Shown piece by piece: positions 7,843 through 16,264 of a stretch of 64,000 bases of DNA (the stretch's first letter is position 1; every line of letters begins with the position of its first letter). The notes below the pieces were generated by a model. That model saw only the letters and a program-made list of their open reading frames with translations. It was not told the origin of the DNA and did not search any database. The translations under genes and the position numbers were made by a program. The DNA comes from Propionivibrio dicarboxylicus (GTDB lineage: Bacteria > Pseudomonadota > Gammaproteobacteria > Burkholderiales > Rhodocyclaceae). The stretch lies in the NCBI GenBank assembly GCA_945902805.1, contig CAMDMZ010000015.1:1-64000 (forward strand), read 5' to 3'.

Positions 7843-9030
7843 ATGTCGCCCAGTTTTGAGCTGAATGACTTTAGTTGCTGGCAACGCCCGGGAATGGGTC
7901 ATAGCCCTCGACTAGGGCTTATCACAAGCCAAGCCTACTCACTGGTCAATTTTCGCCGAGAACTCATCGCTGCGCTCGTGGCCCGAGGTATCAGTGTCTT
8001 TGCGTTGGCGCCCGATTTCACGGAGAGCAGCAGAAATGACCTTCGTCTCCTTGGTGCAGTCCCGGTCGATTACACATTGGCAAGGGCCACAGTGAGTCCG
8101 GTGCATGACCTGCTCGCACTGGGCCGTTTAGTTCGCTTGCTCCGGCAACTCAAACTGGATGCGACACTCGCTTACTTCATCAAGCCGGTCATTTATGGCA
8201 CCCTGGGTGCGTGGCTGGCGGGGATCCCCTGTCGATTTGCACTCATCGAAGGCGCCGGATTTGTATTTTCAGAGGGTGGATCCAGGCCATTTCGTCGCAA
8301 CGCACTACGGGAATTGGTGATCCGAATGTACCGGATGTCCCTAAAACATGCTCATCGGACACTTTTCCTGAATCCTGATGACGTGGAGCTTTTTGTTTCC
8401 CATCGAATGGTAGATCCTAACCGAGCGCGATTGATTGGCGGTATTGGCGTCGATCTCAAGCATTGGGGATTCGCTCCTCCGGTGTTAGATCCACCTGTTT
8501 TTGTTCTTATCGCTCGCTTACTGCGGGAAAAGGGGGTTATGGATTTTGTTGCCGCGGCAACCACGGTAAAAGTGACGCGCCCGGACGTCTCTTTTCTGCT
8601 GGTTGGCGGTATAGATGAGAATCCAGGTTCGCTAACTGAAAGCGAAGTCTTGGAATGGCACGGGAGGGGCATTATTCAGTGGACGGGGTCCGTGCAGGAT
8701 GTTCGACCTTGGCTCACGCAGGCAAGTGTGTTCGTCCTTCCGAGTTACTACCGTGAGGGAATACCACGGAGCATTCAAGAAGCGATGGCAATGGGTCGTG
8801 CAATTATCACGACAGACACGCCAGGATGCCGTGAAACCGTTGTCCCAGGTCTTAACGGATTTCTTGTCCCGCCAAAGGATCCTGTGGCCTTGGCTAACGC
8901 GATGATGCACTTTATCAACAACCCGCCGCTGATTTCGGAAATGGGCGTGGAGAGTCGACGCCTCGCGGAGACTCGATTTGATGTCAAGGCTGCCAATCAA
9001 CGAATTTTTTCGGCGATTGGAATCGGATGA
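7843..9030 (+). CDS. Glycosyltransferase family 4
   Basis: A 395-residue GT-B enzyme beginning 3 nt after the FkbM stop. SQAYSLVNFRRELIAAL at the N-terminus and EGIPRSIQEAMAMGRAII with GLNGFLVPPKD in the C-terminal domain match the GT4 subgroup that includes PglA/CapM-like hexosaminyl or galactosaminyl transferases. An ATG 51 nt downstream (MGHSPRLGLITS) is an alternative start closer to the usual family N-terminus. Its stop overlaps the following epimerase by 4 nt; a transferase plus nucleotide-sugar epimerase pair is common in O-antigen loci. The substrate is unknown. Confidence 0.88.
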   Translation: MSPSFELNDFSCWQRPGMGHSPRLGLITSQAYSLVNFRRELIAALVARGISVFALAPDFTESSRNDLRLLGAVPVDYTLARATVSPVHDLLALGRLVRLLRQLKLDATLAYFIKPVIYGTLGAWLAGIPCRFALIEGAGFVFSEGGSRPFRRNALRELVIRMYRMSLKHAHRTLFLNPDDVELFVSHRMVDPNRARLIGGIGVDLKHWGFAPPVLDPPVFVLIARLLREKGVMDFVAAATTVKVTRPDVSFLLVGGIDENPGSLTESEVLEWHGRGIIQWTGSVQDVRPWLTQASVFVLPSYYREGIPRSIQEAMAMGRAIITTDTPGCRETVVPGLNGFLVPPKDPVALANAMMHFINNPPLISEMGVESRRLAETRFDVKAANQRIFSAIGIG

Positions 9031-10001
9031 ACTGGATCGATCCCAGTCCGCGCACCCTGCTGGTAACTGGCCCTAATGGCTTTATCGGTCGCCGACTGAT
9101 CGCAGATGCCAAGAGCCAGGGTTGGCGCATCACGGCCGCCGTTCGGCACGCGATGCCGGTATCGGATGCAGACTCGACCGTCGTCGTAGGAAACATCGGA
9201 GCAGAGACCAATTGGACACGTGCCTTGGCGGATTGCAGCGCTGTTGCGCACTTGGCCGGTTATGCGCATGTAACCTCGGAAGTTTCTGCCGACGCCTGTT
9301 ACGCTGTCAATCTAGAAGGCACCAAGCGTCTAGCGGAACAAGCGGCGGCGGCAGGAATTCAGCGGTTCGTGTTTGTGAGCAGCATCAAGGCGATCGCGGA
9401 AAGAAGCCACGGAGAACCGCTTACCGAGGTAACCAGGGCCTGTCCAGAGGATCACTACGGTCGATCGAAACTTCTCGCCGAGCAAGTGCTGTCCCGCGTT
9501 CGTGAGGAACTTGGATTGGATACAGTCATACTCCGCCCACCATTGGTATATGGTCCTGAAGTCAAGGCAAACTTCCGTCGGATGCTCATTGCGATTGCCC
9601 GCGGTGTGCCATTGCCTCTAGGGCTTTGCAGGAACCGGAGAACACTTTGCCATGTTGGAAACCTGACGAGCGCAATTCTGAAATGTCTAGAGGACCCGCG
9701 TGCCATCGGCGAAACATTTCTCATCGGGGATACCAAGACTCTTAAGCTTAACGAAATGATCAACTGCCTCGGTAGCGCTCTGGGTCAGAAGACGCACCTG
9801 CTGCCGGTTCCTCACGCGCTACTGCAAGGGGTTTTGTCCATTCTTCCGCTAGGCAGCGGATTGCGTAAATTGACAGAAGACCTTGAGATAAACGTGACAA
9901 ATGTTTGTAACACCCTCGAGTGGCAGCCGCCGTACACCGTTGAAGAGGGACTTGATGAAACCGGTCGCTGGTATCGACACTGCACGAAGCTTCATCCCTG
10001 A
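9027..10001 (+). CDS. NAD-dependent sugar epimerase/dehydratase (extended SDR)
   Basis: This 324-residue extended short-chain dehydrogenase has the nucleotide-binding TGPNGFIG at residues 14-21, the catalytic SS at 118-119 and YGRSK with Y144/K148. It belongs to the nucleotide-sugar epimerase/4-dehydratase/reductase group; the overlap with the upstream GT4 gene suggests it shapes that enzyme's donor sugar. The C-terminal substrate domain (from about 180) ends with WQPPYTVEEGLDETGRWY, typical of UDP-sugar 4-epimerase-like proteins. Epimerase, C4-reductase or dehydratase cannot be separated by eye. Confidence 0.85.
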   Translation: MNWIDPSPRTLLVTGPNGFIGRRLIADAKSQGWRITAAVRHAMPVSDADSTVVVGNIGAETNWTRALADCSAVAHLAGYAHVTSEVSADACYAVNLEGTKRLAEQAAAAGIQRFVFVSSIKAIAERSHGEPLTEVTRACPEDHYGRSKLLAEQVLSRVREELGLDTVILRPPLVYGPEVKANFRRMLIAIARGVPLPLGLCRNRRTLCHVGNLTSAILKCLEDPRAIGETFLIGDTKTLKLNEMINCLGSALGQKTHLLPVPHALLQGVLSILPLGSGLRKLTEDLEINVTNVCNTLEWQPPYTVEEGLDETGRWYRHCTKLHP

Positions 10002-10119
10002 ACCGCACCAGTTCAGGGGCGCACCGATGAGATCCAGCGAAAGTAGAATACGAGCGTTGCAGCTGCTCCGGCCATTCGGTTGAGTGGCATTCCGCTTTTC
10101 TTCGCTACTGCCACCCGTC

Positions 10120-11091
10120 ATGCCACACACCGAATATTCTTGCGAAAATCCAACGTTTGTTTCTATCGTTGTTCCGTTTTATAACGAAGGTTCGGCCGTT
10201 GATTGCTTCTATCCGGCACTGGTCAATGTTCTTGACCGAATTCCCACCGTGTCCTTCGAAATCATCTGCATTGACGATGGAAGCTCGGATGACACGCTAA
10301 CCCGACTGAGAGCTCTCGCCGCACGCGATCAGCGACTTCATGTGATAGAACTTTCAAGAAACTTCGGCAAAGAAGCTGCGCTTACCGCTGGCATTGACGC
10401 CGCGCGCGGTGATGCCGTAATTCCGATCGATGCTGACCTTCAAGATCCACCGGAACTGATCGCCGACTTGATTGCGTCCTGGCAAAAGGGCGCCGATGTT
10501 GTCCTCGCACGACGATCAAACAGGAGTGCCGATTCGCTGGCAAAACGTACCACATCAGAATTGTTTTACCGGCTGCACAATCGATTATCAACGATTCAGA
10601 TCCCCGATAACGTTGGTGATTTTAGGCTGATGAATCGCGCAGCGGTTGATGCGCTAAAAATGCTACCAGAACGACAACGCTTCATGAAAGGACTCTTCTC
10701 CTGGATTGGCTTCAAGACGATTACACTTGATTACACTCGCCCTGCCCGAGTTGCCGGAACGACGAAGTTTTCCGGATGGCGGCTTTGGAACCTAGCGATC
10801 GAGGGGATTACTAGCTTTAGTACAGCCCCCTTGAAAGTCTGGACTTACATCGGTGGGATCTTTGCACTCGTGACACTTGTCTATGGACTCGCCATTGTCG
10901 CGAGGACACTAATATATGGCGTCGACGTACCGGGCTATGCTTCACTGCTGGTAGCGATCCTGTTTTTTGGCAGCCTTCAACTCATCAGCGTCGGTATTCT
11001 TGGTGAGTACCTTGGGAGAATCTACATCGAAAGCAAAGGACGCCCCACTTACCTGATCCGGGCAAATTATGGAGGCGATCGTGAGCCCTGA
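10120..11091 (+). CDS. GtrB/DPM-like glycosyltransferase family 2
   Basis: An approximately 323-residue inverting GT2 that should load a sugar onto undecaprenyl phosphate. Visible motifs are VVPFYNEG, IDDGSSDDT, the metal-binding DADLQDPPE, and two C-terminal membrane helices joined by a PGYASLLVAILFF segment, ending GEYLGRIYIESKGRP as in GtrB/ArnC proteins. The ATG at 10120 starts the conserved domain best; an in-frame GTG at 10084 would add 12 residues. The gene pairs with GtrA and a large membrane protein just downstream, forming a Gtr-like set with a methyltransferase inserted. Confidence 0.88.
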   Translation: MPHTEYSCENPTFVSIVVPFYNEGSAVDCFYPALVNVLDRIPTVSFEIICIDDGSSDDTLTRLRALAARDQRLHVIELSRNFGKEAALTAGIDAARGDAVIPIDADLQDPPELIADLIASWQKGADVVLARRSNRSADSLAKRTTSELFYRLHNRLSTIQIPDNVGDFRLMNRAAVDALKMLPERQRFMKGLFSWIGFKTITLDYTRPARVAGTTKFSGWRLWNLAIEGITSFSTAPLKVWTYIGGIFALVTLVYGLAIVARTLIYGVDVPGYASLLVAILFFGSLQLISVGILGEYLGRIYIESKGRPTYLIRANYGGDREP

Positions 11092-11833
11092 TGCCTATGT
11101 CGATATGGCGAACACCGAGGCCACACATTGGTGGTTTTGCGGCCGCCGAAAGATTCTCTCCTCGGTCATGGAAAGCCTTTGCCTGAACAGTTCTTCCAAC
11201 ATTCTCGAGATTGGATCCGGTACCGGAGGAAACCTTGAAATGCTTTCTCGGTTCGGAAAGGTTTCGGCCGTTGAAATGGATTCAAAGGCACTGGAAATCT
11301 CACGAAGCAAGAATACGTTCGGGGCCGCAATATTTTCGGGACGATGCCCTGATGAAATCCCCTTCCAATGCGCGCAGTTCGATTTAATTTGTCTGTTTGA
11401 TGTATTGGAGCATATCGAGCAGGACGAGACCACCCTGAACAAACTCAAGGACTTGCTGAATCCAAATGGCCGAATCTTGATTACAGTTCCGGCATTTCAA
11501 TGGTTGTGGAGCATTCACGATGAATATCTTCACCATAAGCGCCGATATGATCTCTCCCGAATAAGGAACATCGTTGCCGCTGCGGGACTTGAATTTGAAC
11601 GGCTAACCTACTTCAATACCCTGCTTTTCCCCGTGATTGCGGTGGCCCGCGTCCTTGATCGACTTAGGTCAAAGCGGACTGGGGTCTCAACCGGCTCCGA
11701 GGTCCCTCCTCTCTGGATCAACAACGCGCTGGTCACGATATTCGGTGCGGAGCAGTATCTGCTTCGCGCTGCGAATCTGCCGTTCGGGGTTTCAATCCTG
11801 GGGCTCATCAAGCCTAAATCCGGGGCAAAATGA
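11069..11833 (+). CDS. Class I SAM-dependent methyltransferase
   Basis: This 254-residue methyltransferase has motif I ILEIGSGTGGNLEML at about 48-62, an acidic VEMDSKALE motif II and LFDVLEHIEQDE, typical of Methyltransf_11-type enzymes. The HWWF motif near the N-terminus (about 20) is frequent in those found in glycan loci. It overlaps the GtrB-like gene by 23 nt and GtrA by 4 nt, so its product probably acts in the same lipid-sugar step, perhaps methylating the sugar. A hydrophobic C-terminal stretch may attach it to the membrane. Confidence 0.82.
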   Translation: MEAIVSPDAYVDMANTEATHWWFCGRRKILSSVMESLCLNSSSNILEIGSGTGGNLEMLSRFGKVSAVEMDSKALEISRSKNTFGAAIFSGRCPDEIPFQCAQFDLICLFDVLEHIEQDETTLNKLKDLLNPNGRILITVPAFQWLWSIHDEYLHHKRRYDLSRIRNIVAAAGLEFERLTYFNTLLFPVIAVARVLDRLRSKRTGVSTGSEVPPLWINNALVTIFGAEQYLLRAANLPFGVSILGLIKPKSGAK

Positions 11834-12210
11834 GGCTACCGACAGGACTGACCAAAGCCACCCGGTTTAGTATTACCGGTTTGTTCGTTACGGGGTTACA
11901 TGTGTTCGTGGCCACGTACCTTATCACAGTGCCTACTTGGCACCCGTCGATTGCAAACGGATTGGCGTTTGTGTTGGCCACCCTCGTCTCCTACGTCATG
12001 AACACAGTATGGAGCTTTTCCGCGCCGCTCGAACGGAGAACCCTCCATCGCTTCGTCGGTGTTTCCGTTCTGGGATGCATGCTGGCAATGGCGATTTCCG
12101 GCATGTCTAGTCATTTGGGGTTCGACTATCGAATCGGAATCGGATTTGTGGTTGTAACCATTCCACCGATAAGTTTCGTCCTCCACTCTCTATGGACATA
12201 TCGGACATAG
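11830..12210 (+). CDS. GtrA family membrane protein
   Basis: A 126-residue protein with four membrane helices and the GtrA/DPMS pattern (RFSITGLFVTGLHV at the start, NGLAFVLATLVSYVMNTVWSF in the middle). GtrA proteins are proposed flippases for undecaprenyl-phosphate-linked sugars. Start overlaps the methyltransferase stop (ATGA) and its own end overlaps the following large membrane gene by 19 nt, so translation is tightly coupled with its likely partners. Confidence 0.88.
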   Translation: MRLPTGLTKATRFSITGLFVTGLHVFVATYLITVPTWHPSIANGLAFVLATLVSYVMNTVWSFSAPLERRTLHRFVGVSVLGCMLAMAISGMSSHLGFDYRIGIGFVVVTIPPISFVLHSLWTYRT

Positions 12211-14909
12211 CAGGAAAATTGCGGCTCCTGTTGCGCCCTGGTGCCTACTGGCTTGGATTTGCCGTCTTCTGCGTTCTTTGGACAGGGTATTGGTTACCCG
12301 TATTTGTCACGATAACGCATGACAAGGGATTGACTGCAACGTTGTCGCGCCAATCAGCCCTGCAACCAATGCCCCGCTATCCGCTCCGATCGAAATTTGC
12401 CGTTACCTTGGTGAATGTCTCCAATTCCGGCGGAGTCGTCGAGCTTGCCCTTCCAGTGCCTAAAGACCAACCACGGATGAAATTCGACCCGACGACGGTG
12501 GGGAACGGTCGATGGCAAGTCACTTTTGGCGGCGAGAGAATACAGACTGATCAACCAGGAAGCAGTATCACCTTCACAATTGACTCTGATCGAATTTCCC
12601 TGCCTTTCCAACAGCATCCGTACGGTGGCAAGGTGCTGATACGGGCATGTGGCGATGAGTTTGAGGTCGACTTGAAAGCTGCGCAATCGGGATGGCACCC
12701 GATAGAAGTCTCGTCATGCCGCGCTAGCTCAGTCGCAACTATCGGCTGGTGGGAGATACTATCCGGGATTCGTGTGCATTTCTCAGGAAACGAGGGGGGA
12801 CAGGCTACCGGCGTGATCGATCTGGGCTGGAGCGGCCACCTCCGGCAGTTTTCGATACCTGTGGGCAGCTGGAGTGACGTTTCTGCCTCCGCTCAGGATG
12901 GGTGGCACTGGCTGAGAACCATTGCAACAGCACTTGTAAGCACATTGTTACTCAGCGGCGCAGTGTCATTCAGTTGTTGGCTTACCGGGTGGACCACCAA
13001 GGTGTTGTTATCCACCAATCCGCGCAACCCGGTTACCACTTTCGAATTGACATTTCTAGGCGGAGGAGTCATCGCCCTTGCTGCCAATTCGATCAACTAT
13101 GCGTGGGCAACCAACGCAGGAGGCGACTATTTGCTGATTGCTCTTGGCGGCTTCTGGACATGGGGCTTGGCACGCTACCGTTCGGGGAAGTATGCAATCA
13201 CGCCGTCACGCTCGGCGTGCGTCAGTGATGTTCCCATCGTGATACCACTTGTTGCGTCCGCTAGCGCCTGGTTCAGCCTATGGCCCTATTTCGTTATTGG
13301 CCCCGGTTTCCTTGGATACCTTCAGACCGACTCATTCTTCTATACCACCGTCCCGCTAGTTCTTCAATCGTCGTCTATCTTGCAAATGGTCGAAACGGGA
13401 TCGGTCATTGGCTTTGGAATGAGGTCCATTGATCTATCAACGGTTGCGACCCTCTCTAGTGTCCTTCAAGTTCCCACGGGTGCAATTTGGATTGTGTTAT
13501 CTCTTTTAGCGCTACTCGCAATACCGATTGCAAGTTATCACGTCGTAATGGTTTGGCTGAGAGATCGCCGGGTTGCAATAGTAACTGCCTTAGGCACAGC
13601 GGTCTCCGCGCCGATAGCCAGCCTTTTCTATGAGTCATATATTGCACAATTCCTCCTGACTGCGGTTTTGTACTTCAACTTTTTTGCGGCCGTCAAGTTC
13701 GTGGTATCGGTGAAGGATGGCCGGGATCAAGGCTGGGCAATACTTGTCTTTGGGATAAGCACCGCGCTCGGAATAATGCTTTATCCGTATTTCTTGGTGG
13801 TGCCTTTTGCAGCATTCGGTGTGATTGTCACTGTCAATTGGCAAGAAAAAGGATTCGTTATTACAAGAGCTTTAGCTACCGCATTGGTAGTGCTCGTCGC
13901 GGGCAATATCGGATTTACTTTCCTAAGAAATCAAGATGCGCTACGGATGTATGTGTCTGACCTCAATAACATCGCGCAGTACATCGTTTTTCCCTTTATC
14001 GATGAACCGAAGTTCGTGTCTTTTCTATTAGGCACCACCCCGTTTCATGGAAGCATGGAACTATTTTCTACATTATCCAAAGAAGCCGGCGGTTTGTCTT
14101 TGCTCCAGCTTATCGCGGACTATATTTCTATTGCAGAGCAATCGAAGGTTATCCACTCGCATCTAGACCTGTTCTTGCTTGTCTACGGGCTTTCCATCGC
14201 CTTGTCGCATCGGACATTATTGAATGGCGCCGGTTGGCTGGCGCCACTGTCAATTGCCGGTTATGGTGCACTCGTCTATATTGCCAACGCATTTAGTGGC
14301 GCATATGCCCTCGGCAAAATTGCGTGGACTATTGCTTGCCTGCTTCCGATATTCTGGATTCCAGCGGCAACGGTACTTGCCGTTGAAGGAATTCGAATTG
14401 ACCTCGCGACCTTGACACCGCTTCGACTCGTCAAAGCCGGTGCCAGCGGAATCGCAATTATCGGCCTAGTATTGTTTTTCTGCACCAATGCCGTATCTAG
14501 GCTCGCCGCGCCCACACTTTGGCTCGCAAATCCCAGTGGGGCAATTATGGAAAAGTTGAATACCCCGCTGGCCGGGGATCTCGCGCTGGTCAGTGACTAC
14601 TTGTCAAACGGCGGTGCAAGGCATCGTCGGTATTCCCTTAACGTGACGCCGGGGAGGTCAGGACTTGATCAGGCCAGTATTGTTCTTCTTGGCCACGCAT
14701 GCTCTCTTCTTACCGGGTATGGAGCGCTATGTGCCAATTGCCGATTTGCACCCGATCTGCTGGGCTTTGCTGGCGTCAATACAGAAGCCCCGGATCTTTC
14801 AGACGTGGATCTCCTAGTCTCGTTTCGCGAGGAAAGCGGGGAGTTTCCTGAAGGATGGCGAGCCGTCGTTACCGGGGAGCGCTTAGTTCTGCTGCGGAGA
14901 AAAAATTAG
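12192..14909 (+). CDS. Large polytopic membrane protein, possible GT-C partner of GtrA/GtrB
   Basis: A 905-residue protein I do not recognise by family. One N-terminal membrane helix (about 20-40) is followed by a soluble beta-rich region (about 50-235), then roughly a dozen membrane helices up to about 790 and a short soluble tail. Overlap with gtrA and presence of a GtrB-like gene 1.1 kb upstream match the gtrA-gtrB-gtrC arrangement, where the third, unconserved membrane protein transfers the flipped sugar in the periplasm. That role is inferred from position. A sampled line is about 45% GC, below the housekeeping end of the window. Its last 4 nt overlap the convergent minus gene. Confidence 0.6.
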   Translation: MDISDIAGKLRLLLRPGAYWLGFAVFCVLWTGYWLPVFVTITHDKGLTATLSRQSALQPMPRYPLRSKFAVTLVNVSNSGGVVELALPVPKDQPRMKFDPTTVGNGRWQVTFGGERIQTDQPGSSITFTIDSDRISLPFQQHPYGGKVLIRACGDEFEVDLKAAQSGWHPIEVSSCRASSVATIGWWEILSGIRVHFSGNEGGQATGVIDLGWSGHLRQFSIPVGSWSDVSASAQDGWHWLRTIATALVSTLLLSGAVSFSCWLTGWTTKVLLSTNPRNPVTTFELTFLGGGVIALAANSINYAWATNAGGDYLLIALGGFWTWGLARYRSGKYAITPSRSACVSDVPIVIPLVASASAWFSLWPYFVIGPGFLGYLQTDSFFYTTVPLVLQSSSILQMVETGSVIGFGMRSIDLSTVATLSSVLQVPTGAIWIVLSLLALLAIPIASYHVVMVWLRDRRVAIVTALGTAVSAPIASLFYESYIAQFLLTAVLYFNFFAAVKFVVSVKDGRDQGWAILVFGISTALGIMLYPYFLVVPFAAFGVIVTVNWQEKGFVITRALATALVVLVAGNIGFTFLRNQDALRMYVSDLNNIAQYIVFPFIDEPKFVSFLLGTTPFHGSMELFSTLSKEAGGLSLLQLIADYISIAEQSKVIHSHLDLFLLVYGLSIALSHRTLLNGAGWLAPLSIAGYGALVYIANAFSGAYALGKIAWTIACLLPIFWIPAATVLAVEGIRIDLATLTPLRLVKAGASGIAIIGLVLFFCTNAVSRLAAPTLWLANPSGAIMEKLNTPLAGDLALVSDYLSNGGARHRRYSLNVTPGRSGLDQASIVLLGHACSLLTGYGALCANCRFAPDLLGFAGVNTEAPDLSDVDLLVSFREESGEFPEGWRAVVTGERLVLLRRKN

Positions 14910-16264
14910 CGCAACTTCCTGCTTCGGAATCGGGATAGCGATCTCGTGATGAGCCTTTGGGCGCGAAACAGCCAGTGACTGCGCAGTTCATTGAGATCCG
15001 CACTAAGATCACCAATGTGCTTGTCGCGGTTGGATATTTCGTTCTCCATGTGCTTTATCACCGCCCAGCGCTGATCGATCAGTGCAGTTTGGCCAGCGAT
15101 ACACGTTTCAAGTTCCTTGATGAACGCTTCTTTTTGGCCAATAGTTGCCGCTTGTTCTGAGATCCATTGGTCGCGATCTCTGATCTCGGTGCTCATGTGC
15201 TGGATCACCGCCAATCGCTCAGCCAGCATCTCCACCTGAGATTGTATTTCGGCATCTTGCTGAATTAGATGCGAGACCGATCGAAATATGCCGTTCGGAA
15301 TAGAAGTCTGCTTGGCGATAGTGGCCAGCATCCATTCGCCGCCGACACCGCGTGTTGCCGTGAGGAGATCGGGAGCTGGAGTTCCCAGATATCGAAGAAC
15401 CAAATAACTGAGGAGCGAGACCGGATGAAGGCTATCGTTGGTCAGCAAGGCCTTGACCAAGGTGTTACGAGGTTCATTGCCAATCCCTGTCGACACATTG
15501 GAGAGCAGCTCGAGGGCATTCAATTGAATATAACTATTTTCGTGAATATGCCGCCATTGATCTGCCTCCGAAAGCGTATTTGCAGAATGAACCCTGTAGT
15601 GCAGTAGACGCTCGCGAACCCAGATAACCTCACCGTTCCGTTGCGCGCGCAAGACAAAATCCCAATCATGGGTGTACCTTAATGCGGCAAATCCTCCGAT
15701 TTGATCGATCAAAGCTCGCGAAAAGGCGAAATTTGATGTGGTGATCGCTGGATTTGCCGTCAGAAACCATGCCTCGGGTGGCAAGCTCCGGCATCGGTCG
15801 CGCAGGTCACGATAGTTAGTTGCTCGGGGATGCTCAGGCACCCCGCGATCAAGTTCATCAACAAAATCGACATCAGTGAAGATCAGGACAGGGGGGTTGC
15901 AAGATTGGGGAAGATTCAGGAGAATTCTCTCCAGGCGCTTCGAGTCATATATATCATCAGAATTGATGATTGCCAGTAGTTCACCGGATGCCCACGCAAT
16001 AGCCTCATTCAGGGTGGCATCCGCGCCCAAATTGGTGTCATGACGCCTTGTCGATATGCGGGGATCGCTGATCGAATCAATGATCCGCCAAGATGCGTCA
16101 GAGGAAGCATCATCAATCACAAGCAACTCAAAGTTGCTGTAGGTTTGGTTAAGGACGCTTTGAATTGCTGCATGAATGTATCTCTCGTGGTTAAACGAGG
16201 GCATCAAGACACTCACCCGAGGTAACGCCACGATCAGTTCCCGATCCGTCGACGCCGCATCCAA
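14906..16264 (-). CDS. Glycosyltransferase family 2 with C-terminal coiled coil
   Basis: A 452-residue protein: an N-terminal GT2 domain (about 14-240) with SVLMPSFNHERYI, VIDDASSD and INSDD, then a long charged helix region (about 335-430) with two near-copies of an AVI(Q/K)HM-x2-EI-x2-RD unit. The tail RAQRLITRSLSRFRSRK is very basic and could bind membrane. It would add a sugar at the cytoplasmic face; the coiled coil may set chain length or hold partner enzymes. It is last in the minus run 24390-14906 and overlaps the HAD-family gene by 31 nt. Confidence 0.85.
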   Translation of the reverse strand: MDAASTDRELIVALPRVSVLMPSFNHERYIHAAIQSVLNQTYSNFELLVIDDASSDASWRIIDSISDPRISTRRHDTNLGADATLNEAIAWASGELLAIINSDDIYDSKRLERILLNLPQSCNPPVLIFTDVDFVDELDRGVPEHPRATNYRDLRDRCRSLPPEAWFLTANPAITTSNFAFSRALIDQIGGFAALRYTHDWDFVLRAQRNGEVIWVRERLLHYRVHSANTLSEADQWRHIHENSYIQLNALELLSNVSTGIGNEPRNTLVKALLTNDSLHPVSLLSYLVLRYLGTPAPDLLTATRGVGGEWMLATIAKQTSIPNGIFRSVSHLIQQDAEIQSQVEMLAERLAVIQHMSTEIRDRDQWISEQAATIGQKEAFIKELETCIAGQTALIDQRWAVIKHMENEISNRDKHIGDLSADLNELRSHWLFRAQRLITRSLSRFRSRKLR

